64,000 nt of DNA, from the NCBI GenBank assembly GCA_001310415.1, contig BAXE01000013.1, forward strand, positions 62,001-126,000. Direction: 5' to 3'. Below the pieces are notes generated by a model. The model did no database searches. It saw nothing but the letters and a program-made list of their open reading frames with translations, and was not told the DNA's origin. This DNA is from Enterovibrio sp. JCM 19048 (lineage in GTDB: Bacteria > Pseudomonadota > Gammaproteobacteria > Enterobacterales > Vibrionaceae). Of this stretch, positions 20,661-31,605 are shown piece after piece. The position numbers were made by a program, and so were the translations under genes. Every line of letters begins with the position of its first letter. Within the stretch, counting starts at the first letter, position 1.

Positions 20661-23600
20661 CTATCCGCGTAGCGATCCTGCACAAAACCTCTTACGAGTT
20701 TGACCGTGATGTGAATGTCTCGCCGCATATACTGCGGCTGAGACCCGCACCCCATTCACGCACTCACATTCACGCTTACTCCTTAAAGGTGACGCCGGAC
20801 GATCATTTATCAACTGGCAACAGGATCCGTTTGGTAACTATCAAGCGCGTCTGGTGTTTCCGGAAAAGACGCGCAAGCTGGAATTTGAGGTGGAAGTGAT
20901 TGCCGATATGACGGTGATCAACCCGTTCGATTTCTTTATTGAGGAATACGCCGAACACTTCCCGTTCAATTACACCAAACACCTGAAAGAGGAGTTGGCG
21001 CCATACCTCTGTGTGGCAGAAGAAAGCGAGGCGCTGGATAAATATGTCGCAGGTATCTCCCGCGAAAAAGAAGCGATCGTTAACTTTCTGGTCGACATTA
21101 ACAGCAAACTGGCGAATGAAATCCAGTACGGTATCCGTCTTGAGCCGGGTGTGCAAACCTGCGAAGAAACCCTGTCCCTGAAAAAGGGTCGTGCCGTGAC
21201 ACTGCCTGGTTGCTGGTGCAAATCCTGCGCAAGCTGGGATTAGCGGCGAGATTTGCCTCCGGTTATCTGGTGCAGTTAACCGCGGATGTCAAAGCGCTGG
21301 ATGGCCCGTCAGGCCCAGAGCAGGATTTCACTGATCTCCATGCCTGGTGTGAAGTCTATTTGCCCGGCGCAGGCTGGATTGGGCTTGACCCGACAAGTGG
21401 CCTGTTGGCTGGGGAAGGGCATATCCCGCTGGCGTGTACTGCAGACCCTGTCTCTGCCGCGCCAATCACCGGCGGTACAGATAAATGTGAAGTCACCTTC
21501 GATTACAGCAATACGGTGATCCGCATTCATGAAGATCCGCGCGTGACCAAACCCTACAGCGATGATGAATGGGAAAACATCAAAGCCCTTGGCAACGCGG
21601 TCGACAAAGAGCTGGAAGAAAACGATGTTCGCCTGACCATGGGCGGTGAGCCGACGTTTGTTTCTATCGATGATATGGACTCGGCGCAATGGAACACCAA
21701 AGCGCTGGGGGCTGACAAACTGCGTCTGGCAAAAGATCTGCTGGTGCGTTTGAAAGAAGAGTTCGGCAGCCATGCCTTGCTGCATTACGGGCAGGGGAAA
21801 TGGTATCCCGGTGAAGAGCTTCCTCGCTGGGCGCTGGGTTGTTTCTGGCGTAAAGACGGTGAAGCGCTGTGGCAAGAACCTTCGCTGTTGGCAAGGGTCG
21901 ACAAAGATTACGGTCACACGGTAGAAAATGCCGAAACCTTCAGCAAAACCTGTGCCAGTCACTGGGTTTGTCAACGGTATTTGTCCAGCCCGCTTATGAA
22001 GATGCGCTCTATTACATGTGGCTGGAAAGGCAATTGCCTGATGGAGTAAACCCGAAAAAAGCCAAGTTGAGTGATGACCTAGAACGTCGCAGGCTGGCGG
22101 CGGTGCTGAGCCGTGGTCTGGATACGGCATCAGGCTTCATTCTTCCTATCGCTCATTCTGGAAATGGCTGGTACAGCTCTCCGTGGCCAATGCGATCGGA
22201 CGTGATCACCTTGATCCCGGGCGACAGCCCAATGGGATTCCGTCTGCCGTTGGCTCATTGCCGCCGGTTGCGCAGGAAGAAGTGATCCCTGAACGCGATC
22301 CGTTTGAACCGCGTGAACCTTTGCCAGTTTACGGTTTGGATGAAACAGTACCCGCTTCAGCGCAACAGCAGGTTGAACAACAACCGGAGGCATCTGGCGC
22401 GTTGGTAGACGTGGTGCGCACTGCCATTTGTATCGAACCGCGCCAAGGCAAGCTGCATGTGTTTATGCCGCCGATGAATACCCTGGAAGAGTATGTTGCG
22501 CTGATTCATCACGTGGAAATGACAACGCGTACGCTTTCCATGCCGGTAGTGATTGAAGGCTATGAGCCGCCGAAAGATCATCGTCTGCAAAAGTTCCTGA
22601 TAACGCCGGATCCTGGGGTTATCGAGGTCAACATCCATCCTGCAAAAAACTGGCCGGAACTGGTCAACAACACGGAAACCCTTTACCAGGCTGCCCACGA
22701 ATGTCGCCTTGGCACCGAGAAATTCATGCTCGATGGCCGACACACTGGCACTGGTGGCGGTAACCACATCACGCTAGGTGGCTCAACACCTGCGGACAGT
22801 CCGTTCCTTCGCCGTCCGGATTTGCTGCGCAGTTTTGTCAACTACTGGCAGCACCATCCGGGGCTCTCGTACCTGTTCTCCGGCATGTTTATCGGCCCGA
22901 CAAGTCAGGCGCCGCGTGCAGATGAAGGGCGGGATGAAGCCCTGTACGAACTGGAAATTGCATTCCAGAACTTCCCTGAAGGCGAAGTGGATCAGCTTGG
23001 CTGATCGACAGGCTGATGCGCAACCTGCTGGTGGATATTACCGGCAACACCCACCGTTCAGAATTCTGTATCGACAAGCTCTATGCGGCGGGGTCGGCGA
23101 GTGGCAGGCAGGGGCTGTTGGAATTCCGCGGTTTTGAAATGCCGCCCCATGCGCGTATGTCGCTGGTGCAAACCCTGTTAATCCGCTGTCTGGTCGCGCG
23201 GTTCTGGAAATCGCCGTATCACAAGCCACTGGTGCGCTGGGGAACCTCACTCCACGACAAATTTATGATGCCTTTCTATGTGTGGGAAGACATCAAAGAG
23301 GTGGTGGATGACCTGCAGCGTCATGGCTTGCCATTCAAGCTGGAATGCTGGCGCCGTTCGAGGAGTTCAGGTTCCCGCATTACGGCAGGTTGCAACTGGA
23401 CGATATCGAACTGGAAGTGCGCTGGGCGATAGAACTGGCACGTGCTGGGCGAAGAAATCACTCAATCCGGCACCAGCCGCTATGTGGATTCCTCCGTGGA
23501 GCGTATTCAGGTGCGGCTAAGCGGCCTGACCGAAAACCGCTACGTGCTTTCCTGTAACGGCCGTCAAGTGCCGCTCAGAGCCACGGGAAGGCAGGGCGAA

Positions 23601-23988
23601 TATGTCGCCGCCGTGAGATACCGTGCCTGGGCTCCGCCTTCGGCGTTGCACCCGACACTCGGGATTAATGCGCCCTTGGTGTTCGACCTTATTGATAGCT
23701 GGAATGGCATGTCGATTGGCGGATGTACTATCATGTCAGCCATCCTGGTGGGCGGAACTACGATACCTTCCCGGTAAATGCCAATGAAGCGGAAGGACGT
23801 CGGGTCAGCCGTTTCAGTGATACCGGATTTACGCAGGGCCATTGATGCCACCGCCTGCATTTGATGCGCTACGTCAGTTCTATCCAAATGAGGATGTGCC
23901 GAAACCAATGTCGCCGCCGAAAGAAGAGGTGAGTATGGAATACCCCAACACCTTAGATTTGAGAAAGCAGCGCGCAGGGTTGGTATAA
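20657..23988 (+). CDS. transglutaminase-like plus DUF2126 amidoligase fusion, about nine frame breaks
   Basis: A long fusion of about 1,110 residues. The N-terminal Bact_transglu_N domain ([20 protein letters not shown]) precedes a papain-like transglutaminase core. Its catalytic triad is seen in [12 protein letters not shown] (Cys), [10 protein letters not shown] (His) and IGLDPTSG (Asp). From [14 protein letters not shown] onward it is DUF2126, a putative amidoligase. Landmarks are [62 protein letters not shown] and the ending YPNTLDLRK. Breaks lie near 20807, 21190, 21950, 22252, 22998, 23345, 23430 (two bases), 23735 and 23842; every segment is otherwise well conserved. It is the catalytic giant of the locus and presumably makes or cleaves isopeptide-type bonds. 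Confidence 0.88.
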
Positions 23989-24054
23989 ATCCGATACTGG
24001 GTTGTTAACATGATGTATCCTTCTCGCTAAGGCCATGAAGGTATAAAACCAATA

Positions 24055-26620
24055 ATGACGAATCACTCAGGTTCTGAACCAAAAGCGGCGAACACTGTAT
24101 CGCCGCTCTCTTATCCTCATCAGATGCATGGAAACGCTTATGACGAGGTTTACGACGAAGACAATAGCGTTAAGCCGCACTGGCAATCGATATTGTCTTA
24201 TTTCTCCTCATTACGCGCTGAGCGGTTGGATGAACTCCAACGCCTGGCGCAGCGTATTTTGCGCGACGACGGCGCAACCTACGATCTGAAAAATGACCCA
24301 CTGCTTCCCAAGGTCTGGTCGTTGGATATCATTCCCAACACCATAGACATTGCAAAATGGCAGACCCTTGAAACCGGGCTTGTGCAGCGTGCAGAGTTGT
24401 TTAACCTCATCTTGCAGGATATTTACGGTGAACAACGGCTGATCCGTGAAGGCATCGTTCCGCCGGAAATCATCTTTAACCATCCGGATTTCCTGCGCCA
24501 GTGTGTTGGTATAAACATGCCCGGGCTAAAACACCTGACACTGCATGCCACGGATCTGGTGCGGGATAGAAACGGCGAATTCATTGCCATCGGGGATCAA
24601 ACCCAGACACCGGCAGGCCTCGGTTTTGCGCTTGAAAACCGCACCGTGATCTCCCGTGTGCATTCCTCCCTGTTCCGCCACAGTTACGTAAAGCGTCTGT
24701 CAGGGTTCTTCCATACCCTGCGTAACACGCTGACCGAACTTGCCGCGCACAAAACAGACGATCCGAAAATCGTGCTGTTGACGCCTGGGTCATCCAGCAG
24801 CAGTTATTTTGAGCATACTTACCTTGCTAACTACCTCGGCTATCCGCTGGTAAAAGGGGGCGATCTGACGGTAAGAAACGGCAAAGTGTGGCTAAAATCG
24901 ATTAACGGGCTTTCTCCGGTCGATGTCATCCTTCGCCGTACAGGCGACAATGACTGCGATCAGTCGAGCTGAGTGCCAATTCGCTGCACGGCGTTCCAGG
25001 ACTGCTGGAAGCGGCCAGAAGCGGGAATGTCATCATCGCCAACCCGCTGGGCAGTGCGGTGCTGGAATCGCCCGCACTGATGGCGTTTATGCCGCAAATC
25101 TGTCATTTCTTCCTGGGTGAGCCGCTTGTCTTGCCAAACGTTAACACCCTGTGGTGTGGCGACCCAACCAGCCTGGCGTTTGTTGAAAGCAATCTGGCGA
25201 CGTTGATCATCAAGCCGCTTATCGACGCTCGCAGGTCAATCCATTTACGGACATATGCTAAGCGATGCTGAAAAGCAGACGACATTAAAGAAAATCCGCG
25301 CCAACCCGGTGGGTACGTCGCACAAAGTTATGTTCCCGGATCTTTGGTTCCTGTGTGGGCGAATGGCTCGTTGGAAAGCCGCCCAAGCCTGCTGAAAGCC
25401 TTTACCGTGGCCGATGGCGAAAGTTACGCCGTGATGCCCGGTGGTCTGAACCGCGTGGCAGACACGCCGGATGATTATGTGGTGACTTACCTCTCCGGCG
25501 CGCGCAGCAAAGATTTTTGGGTCACGGCGGACAGCCCGGATTTAACCCACCAATCTATGCTCGATCGCACTGCGTTCGAGATGGTGCAGGAAGGCAATCT
25601 GCCAAGCCGCGTGGTCGACAACTTCTTCTGGTTCGGGCGTTATGCCGAACGCGCTGAGATGAGCCTTCGCCTTATCCGTGTCGTGTTCAAACAGCTTAAT
25701 GGCATTGAACTGATGGAGCCGGAAAGCCAGCAAACCCTGCTTCGCGCTATTTCGCTGCAAACCAAATGCTTGCCGGGATTCACTGAAGGCAAACCTGACT
25801 TGTTTGAGGAGCCGGAAGAGGAGCTTGCCGATCTGGTCACCAACGCCAAACGGGTAGGTTCAATCAAAGCCAATTTACTTGCCATGCTGGCCTGTGGTGA
25901 GCAGGTGAGGGAACGGCTTTCTGCGGATACCCGGATTATCTTAAACCGCCTTCGTGATCGCCTGAGCGAAATTGACCGTGCCTATGAAAACGGCTTACCG
26001 GAAGCACCGGAAGAGTCGCTGGACGGCTTGGTTACCTCACTGCTTGCCCTGTCGGGTTTGAGCAATGAAAGTATGTTACGCGGGCATGACTGGTTGTTTT
26101 TGCGTATGGGACAGCGTACTGAACGGGCAATCCAGACCATCACCCTGCTAAAATCGACGCTGGTTAACCCGCTGCCGGAACTTGCCCAACAGCAGGTGTT
26201 GGAATCGGTATTGCTGAGCGTGGAAGCCTGATCTCTTTCCGGCGCCGTTACCGTACCAAAGCCCGGGTCGCCTTTGGTCTGGATTTGCTGATGATAGACC
26301 GTACTAACCCGCGCGCGCTGGTTTACCAGATGGAAAAACTGCGGGAGTATCTGGACAGGTTGCCAACGCCGCATACTTATGTGCCCGGTGGTTTGTCGCC
26401 GGAATACAAGCTGGTGATGAAAACGCTCACTGACATTCAACTGGTCGACCTAGAAGCGGTTTCCGAGGAAAGCGAGGGTAAACGTGAAGCGCTTGAGTTG
26501 TTACTGAACACCTTGAGTGAGCAACTTGAACAGTTCACATCACTGGTTGCTGATAAGTACTTCGACCACACAGCAGGCCCGCAGCAGCTGATCAAACCCA
26601 AATGGAAATTGGATGTATGA
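24055..26620 (+). CDS. fused permuted ATP-grasp and alpha-E protein, five frame breaks
   Basis: A second copy of the ATP-grasp/alpha-E pair, here as one polypeptide of about 857 residues. The ATP-grasp half has VWSLDIIPNTIDIAKW, FLRQCVGINMPG, AIGDQTQTPAGLGFALENR, LTPGSSSSSYFEHTYLANYLG and, after repair, SIYGHMLSDAEK. The alpha-E half begins VVDNFFWFGRYAERAEMSLRL with the ER motif and repeats GLVTSLLALSGLSNESMLRGHDWLFLRMGQRTER-like sequence in two blocks. Breaks lie near 24960, 25219, 25235, 25315 and 26227. The ribosome-binding site is poor (AAGG 17 bases upstream), so the start is uncertain. Its stop overlaps the next transglutaminase gene. Confidence 0.88.
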
Positions 26621-27498
26621 AATTTAAAATCCAGCATACAACGACCTATTCCTACAGCGCACCAGTGATGCTCTGCTATAACATGGCGCATCTGGTGCCG
26701 AGGGAAACAGAAAACCAGCGCTGTTTCAGCAGCCTGATTTCGGTTTCGCCGGAGCCGGTTTACCAGAATGAAGGTGAAGACTATTTCGGCAACCGCACCT
26801 TCTACTTTTCCATCCAGTCCCCGCACAAAGTGCTGACGATTGATGTGGTGAGTTATCTGGACGTGCAGCCAACTCCATGGGCGGCGCAAATCGATACCCA
26901 CACGCTGACCTGCGGCGAACTGCGGCAAATGCTCAAAGAGGGCACCACAGAAGAAGCCAGAATGGCGAGCGAATACTGCCTCGATTCGTTGCAAATCAAA
27001 CGCTCACCCAAACTGGCGGCTTTTGTGCAGGAGCTTTTCAGCGATGAAAAACCCGTGCTAAAGGCGGCCATGACGCTGACCAGCAAGATATTCAAAGAGT
27101 TCACGTTTGACCCAACGGCAACAGATGTCACTACGCCGCCCGAAGAGGTCTTGGAGCAAAAGCGCGGCGTGTGTCAGGACTACGCTCAATTGGCGATTGG
27201 ATGCCTGCGTTCAGTTGGATTAGCTGCCCGCTACATGAGTGGCTACATTGAAACCCTGCCACCTCCGGGACAAGAAAAATTGGTGGGGGCGGATGCCTCC
27301 CACGCTTGGTTTTCCCTGTTCGTTCCCGATTTGGGTTGGGTAGAATTCGACCCTACCAACAACCTCATCGCCAGCGATCAACACATCGTGACAGGGTGGG
27401 GAAGGGACTACGCCGACATCACGCCACTACAAGGCGTAGTGTTCGAAGGTGGCGACACACACAGTCTGAGTGTGTCGGTGGATGTGGCACGTATTTAG
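26617..27498 (+). CDS. transglutaminase-like cysteine peptidase
   Basis: An intact 293-residue protein. An N-terminal Bact_transglu_N beta domain (FKIQHTTTYSYSAPVMLCYN) is followed by a transglutaminase-like core. The Cys is in KRGVCQDYAQLAIG, the His in ASHAWFSLFVP and the Asp in VEFDPTNN. The ATGA overlap with the fused ATP-grasp gene indicates cotranslation. No signal peptide is seen, so the protein acts in the cytoplasm. In this setting it probably hydrolyses or transfers an amide made by the ATP-grasp partner. It is the last gene before a hairpin terminator. Confidence 0.92.
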   Translation: MKFKIQHTTTYSYSAPVMLCYNMAHLVPRETENQRCFSSLISVSPEPVYQNEGEDYFGNRTFYFSIQSPHKVLTIDVVSYLDVQPTPWAAQIDTHTLTCGELRQMLKEGTTEEARMASEYCLDSLQIKRSPKLAAFVQELFSDEKPVLKAAMTLTSKIFKEFTFDPTATDVTTPPEEVLEQKRGVCQDYAQLAIGCLRSVGLAARYMSGYIETLPPPGQEKLVGADASHAWFSLFVPDLGWVEFDPTNNLIASDQHIVTGWGRDYADITPLQGVVFEGGDTHSLSVSVDVARI

Positions 27499-27550
27499 CC
27501 CGTATTTAGACTCATGTTCCGCACAATCCGATAATCTGTTTTCTTTGAAA

Positions 27551-27585
27551 AGGGTGGAATTATCCACCCTGAAATTTCTTCTTTC
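27551..27585 (+). terminator. terminator after the ATP-grasp/transglutaminase locus
   Basis: AGGGTGGA-ATTA-TCCACCCT is a perfect 8-bp stem with a four-base loop, followed by a T-rich tail (GAAATTTCTTCTTTC). It lies 50 bases after the transglutaminase stop. Confidence 0.75.
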
Positions 27586-27896
27586 GCGTAGCCTGAAAAG
27601 ATGGCGCTTCCGTTTTTTTCTATTCAAATTCCGAATTATTCGTAAAAAATACAGATTTTTCCGCCTTCATTAATTTCCTTTCATATCAACCAGATAAGAT
27701 GGATTTTTGCGTGTGGATAATCCTGCTTATCCCATCTAATTTTAAAATTTTGTGAAATTTAAAATTTCCGTGTGAGGTCTGATTAGGCGGTTGGACAAGT
27801 GTCTGTACCTGAATTTGTCGGAGCTCTGAAATTACTCTTTGAGCGCCCACAATGGTTATTAAGATTCTCACCAAATTGGATATTGGAGAACGGAAC
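27586..27896 (+). other. AT-rich leader before bufA
   Basis: About 310 bases without a gene. The region is strongly AT-rich at 27600-27760 and should hold the bufferin promoter. I could not identify a convincing sigma-factor or metal-regulator site by eye. Confidence 0.5.
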
Positions 27897-28181
27897 ATGA
27901 ACAAGACTGAAAAAGGCGCCACTTTTGCTTCTCTCGCTTTGGCTGTTGCAATGAGCTCTGCGGCGTTTGCTGCTGAAGCCCCAGCCGGTAGCTCTGGCGC
28001 GGCTATTGGTGCAGGCGACAAAGTACACTGCTACGGCGTTCATTCTTGCAAAGGTAACTCCGACTGCAAAACCGCTGAAAACGCCTGTAAAGGTCAAAAC
28101 GTTTGTGCTGGCCATGGCTTTAAAGCGATGGACGCAAAAGCATGCCTTGATGACGGTGGCGTGATCGGCGACATCAAATAA
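27897..28181 (+). CDS. bufA: bufferin precursor (BufA2-like, six cysteines)
   Basis: An intact 94-residue peptide with a Sec signal (MNKTEKGATFASLALAVA...AFA) and a short Gly/Ala/Ser linker. The core holds six cysteines: CYGVHSC, SDC, NAC, NVC and KAC. This spacing matches bufferin precursors, in which the MNIO enzyme turns cysteines into copper-binding thiooxazole groups; the mature peptide acts in the periplasm as a copper buffer. GGAG lies eight bases before the ATG. The gene is followed at once by bufB and bufC, its known maturation partners. Assignment to the A2 subtype is from memory of the CYGV-x-SCKG pattern and is less certain than the family. Confidence 0.85.
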   Translation: MNKTEKGATFASLALAVAMSSAAFAAEAPAGSSGAAIGAGDKVHCYGVHSCKGNSDCKTAENACKGQNVCAGHGFKAMDAKACLDDGGVIGDIK

Positions 28182-28197
28182 GTAAAGGAGTACAGAG

Positions 28198-29036
28198 ATG
28201 ACGTTAAGTTTTGGTCTGGGGCTTCGCACTCAGCATTACAATGATTTCCTGACCGCACCACAGCCCGTTGACTGGCTTGAGGTCATTTCTGACAACTATA
28301 TGGTCGATGGCGGTAAGCATTGACCATGCTTGACCGCATTCGCGCTGACTACCCAATGACCATGCACGGTGTTTCGATGTCGATTGGTTCAATCAATGGG
28401 TTGGACGAAGACTACCTGAAGAAGCTCAAAAAGCTGGAACAACGCATCGAACCTATGTGGGTGTCTGATCACCTTTGCTGGACGGGTTGCCACGGTAAAA
28501 AGCTGCACGATTTAATGCCACTGCCCTTTACCCGTGAAGCGATTGACGTGGTGGTTCGCAATGTCCAGCAGGCTCAGGAAGTCTTGCAACGCCCACTGGT
28601 GTTGGAAAACGTCTCCAGTTATGTCGAATTCACCAGCTCGGAGATGACCGAATGGGAGTTTCTTTCTGAGGTGTGTGAAAGGGCAGGAAGCGAGTTACTG
28701 TTGGATATCAACAATATCTATGTGAGTGCGGTCAATCATGGTTTCAAAGCCGAGGATTTTATCAATGGTGTGCCTGCTGACCGTGTCCGTCAGTTCCATT
28801 TGGCGGGTCACCAGAATAATGGGGATTACTTGATTGATACCCATGACCACCCTGTATGTGGCGATGTGTGGGATTTGTATACCTTTGCGCTGAAACGCTT
28901 TGGTGAAACCCCGACCATGATAGAGCGCGACGCCAATATTCCCCCATTGGAAGAACTGCTTGCTGAGCTGGATCAGGCAAGACACCTGGCGTACAGCGTG
29001 TTCCCCAAAAACGTCCCACTCGCAAAAGGTGCCTAA
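28198..29036 (+). CDS. bufB: DUF692 (MNIO) multinuclear iron enzyme of the bufferin operon, one frame break
   Basis: A TIM-barrel, iron-dependent oxidative enzyme that modifies cysteines of BufA. Family blocks are [94 protein letters not shown] and [10 protein letters not shown]. These contain the His, Asp, Asn and Glu metal ligands. AAAGGAG precedes ATG 28198. The frame breaks near 28317, where DGGK should run to [12 protein letters not shown]. Its stop overlaps the bufC start (TAATG). Confidence 0.92.
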
Positions 29037-29806
29037 TGAAGCTGCAGGATATTCAAAGCGACTTTCAGCGCATCGTGCTGGAAAAAGAGTGCTCAGACGC
29101 GAGTTGGGTGAGCGGGAAAGCATCGAACCTTTCGACGAAAGACAGGCTCAGGATCTATCACAATGCCTATCGTGTGCGTTTGGTAGAAGTGATGGAAGAC
29201 ACCTTTGAGCACACCAAGGTGTACCTGGGCGATGAGTGGTTTGACCGTCTGGCAAATGCTTATGTGCAATCCCATCCCTCAAGCTTTAACAACATCGGGC
29301 TCTATGGCGCTGAGTTTGGTGCTTTTCTGGCAAAACAACTACCAGATGACGGCGATGTTGCCGAGCTTGCGACTATGGACTGGGTGCTTCGCCGCGCATT
29401 TGATGGGGCAGATTCTGACGTGATGACGTTGGAGGATTTGCAGCAGCTCGCCATGCAATCACCGGAGGGTTGCTGTCTGAACTTTGTGCCGACGCTTACC
29501 CGTGTGACGCATCTTTTCAATACCCTGGATATCTGGCATGCGATCGATCAGGACAATACACCTCCTGCCGCCGAGAGATTCTCTGTGCCAGTGGACGTGT
29601 TGGTCTGGCGTAAAGGACACTCACCGCACTTTCGCAGCATCTCGCCTATTGAATCAGCGGCGATTGATTGCGTGTTAGCGGGGCAAACCTTAGATCACAT
29701 CGGCGCAAGCCTGCAAAACCAGTTTCCGGAGGCTGATATCGCCACCGAGTTTGGTGTGATGATCCAGCGCTGGATAGGTGATGAGGTGTTAGCGCTCGAC
29801 AATTAA
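29036..29806 (+). CDS. bufC: DUF2063 bufferin partner protein
   Basis: An intact protein of 256 residues. The N-terminal DUF2063 domain (LQDIQSDFQRIVLE; RLRIYHNAYRVRLVEVMEDTFEHTKVYLGDEWF) is the usual partner of DUF692 enzymes and resembles substrate-presenting domains. The C-terminal half contains the extended helical or beta region usual for BufC. It is coupled to bufB by a one-base overlap. No DoxX-type bufD, ECF sigma factor or anti-sigma factor follows, so this is a minimal three-gene version of the operon. Confidence 0.9.
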   Translation: MKLQDIQSDFQRIVLEKECSDASWVSGKASNLSTKDRLRIYHNAYRVRLVEVMEDTFEHTKVYLGDEWFDRLANAYVQSHPSSFNNIGLYGAEFGAFLAKQLPDDGDVAELATMDWVLRRAFDGADSDVMTLEDLQQLAMQSPEGCCLNFVPTLTRVTHLFNTLDIWHAIDQDNTPPAAERFSVPVDVLVWRKGHSPHFRSISPIESAAIDCVLAGQTLDHIGASLQNQFPEADIATEFGVMIQRWIGDEVLALDN

Positions 29807-29822
29807 TGCGTTCCCATTTTGA

Positions 29823-29850
29823 AAAGGGGGCTGATGTTTGCGCTCCCTTT
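29823..29850 (+). terminator. hairpin after bufC
   Basis: AAAGGGGGC pairs with GCTCCCTTT (one G-T pair) around a ten-base loop, 17 bases after the bufC stop. The T-tract is short, so its efficiency as a terminator is uncertain. Confidence 0.5.
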
Positions 29851-29939
29851 GAATACCTCCCTTTGCCGTATATCGCCATCTAACCTATTCTGGTTTCATC
29901 TTTGTTCGTCCTGAACAGGAGCGGTGACGGAGGAAACGC

Positions 29940-30299
29940 ATGGTGAAAGGATCCTGTCATTGCGGAAATGTGCAGTTGTCAGTTCAGAAACTGACAGAGA
30001 CCGCGACGAAGTGTAACTGCTCGATTTGCTCCCGCTATGCCGCAATCTGGGGTTATTTTACTGAATCGGACGTTGTCGTATCTGTTGGCTCTAAAGGGAT
30101 CAGCGCCTATTGCCACGGTGATAAAACCATCAACTTCAACCGCTGCAATGAGTGCGGATGTGTCACGCATTACACCTCAACAACGCCTTCGCCGGGGGCG
30201 CGGTTAGCGGTCAACTACCGAATGTTTCCGGATTTCTTCAATTCCCAGGTAAAAATCAGGCGATTTGATGGTGCGGACACATGGCAGTATCTGGATTAA
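29940..30299 (+). CDS. GFA/CENP-V family zinc protein
   Basis: An intact 119-residue protein of the glutathione-dependent formaldehyde-activating (GFA) family. Zinc-binding cysteines occur in GSCHCGNVQLSV, KCNCSICSRY and CNECGCVTHY, the family's standard layout. GGAGG sits seven bases before the ATG. The original Gfa adds formaldehyde to glutathione, but most small relatives have no proven activity, so only the family is claimed. It is a single gene between the bufferin operon and the sulfonate cluster. Confidence 0.88.
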   Translation: MVKGSCHCGNVQLSVQKLTETATKCNCSICSRYAAIWGYFTESDVVVSVGSKGISAYCHGDKTINFNRCNECGCVTHYTSTTPSPGARLAVNYRMFPDFFNSQVKIRRFDGADTWQYLD

Positions 30300-30404
30300 A
30301 CGCAGCGGTACTTTCCCAATCCTGACGTCATTGGGCTGCGTTTGAACGTCACTTATTCTAGTGATCTATACACGCGCCAAAAATGTCCGCAACCATGCTT
30401 GTTC

Positions 30405-31435
30405 CTAGCCTAGCAGGTAGATACCCAAGAGTACCCACAGCGCAATCGCGACGGTTTCGATAACCACCATCAGGATGGGTTCATAGCCGATGGTGAACAG
30501 TTTTTTCACCGAGGTTTTAACCCCCAAAGCCGCGACTGCGGAGACCAGCGCCCACGAAGATAACCCTGACAGGGATTCGGTAACGGCGACTGGCAATAAC
30601 TCTAAGCTGTTGATAGCCACACACACGCAAAAGCCAATCACGAAAAAGGGCAGCAACGGAATATCGCTTTTTTCGCCGTCATCGCCTGCCTGACGCCTGA
30701 AGTAGAGGGAAAGCACAAGTATCACGGGAACAAGCAAAGCCACACGCAGCAGTTTGGTGATCGTGGCAAACTCTCCAGCCTGGGGGGAAATGGAGTAACC
30801 GGCACCGACCACCTGCGCGACATCATGGATGGTGCCGCCGATAAAAATCCCGGCCAGCACATCATCCAGCCCCAGCAATTTTACGAATATTGGGTAGATG
30901 ATCATGGCGATGGTGCTGAACGTGGTCACGGCGATCACCGTGAATAAGGTGTTGCGCTCGCTGTAGGGATGCTTGGGAAGGATGGCAGATATCGCCAGCG
31001 CGGCAGACGCACCGCAGATTGCCACTGAACCGCCGGTTAGGACACCGAACTGGATGCGGCGTCCGAGCAATTTTGCCACCAACATACCAATGCCGATGGT
31101 GAGTGCGATACCGCAAGCAACCCAGAGTAACAGCTCCCAGCCGAGTGAAGACATCTCTTCAACCGTGATTCTTAGCCCAAGCAATGCGACGCCAAAGCGC
31201 AGGACTTTTTTGGCTGCAAATTCTACACCGGCTGGCATTTGCCATCTTCGGCGAGAAAGTGGAAAGCAATACCCAACAAGAGGGCGAACAGCATTTGTGG
31301 TGCGCCGTAATGGGCAGATAAAAATGACGCCGCAGCGGCAACGGTGACAGACAGGAGAAGGCCTGGCGCAAGCAGGCGGATGTTTTTACCCAGTTCTGAC
31401 CAGTTTGGTAAACGGGGTTTGGTCTGAAGTTGCAT
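30405..31435 (-). CDS. YeiH/UPF0324 putative sulfate (sulfite) exporter, one frame break
   Basis: A polytopic membrane protein of about 344 residues of the PSE family (Cons_hypoth698), which includes the SuyZ/TauZ-type exporters of sulfonate degraders. Landmarks are PGLLLSVTVAAAASFLSAHYGAP, MLFALLLGIAFHFL, LLGLRITVEEM, GGSVAICGASAALAISAIL, IFIGGTIHDVAQVVGAGYSI and ALGVKTSVKKLF. Starts at ATG 31435, with a TTG six bases further upstream as an alternative. The frame breaks near 31236 (GKCQ to AGVEFAAKK). It lies immediately downstream of suyBA on the same strand, where an exporter is needed to remove the sulfite or sulfate released from the sulfonate. Confidence 0.85.
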
Positions 31436-31566
31436 ATCCAAGATTCCATATCGTTATGGGTAGCCTAAACGCTGAATCCTTCAGCGGGCCTTGATGACGA
31501 AACCGGTGCGAAATGACGGGGATGGCGCATCGGGCTAACTAAAACATGAATGCAGAAATGAAAGCA

Positions 31567-31587
31567 GACGCTGGGAGACCCAGCGTC
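31567..31587 (-). terminator. hairpin after suyB
   Basis: GACGCTGGG-AGA-CCCAGCGTC is a perfect 9-bp stem with a three-base loop, 18 bases beyond the suyB stop. The minus-strand tail TGCTTTCATTTC is only partly T-rich, so some read-through into the exporter gene is plausible. Confidence 0.65.
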
Positions 31588-31605
31588 GACGGTTAACGAT
31601 ATAAA

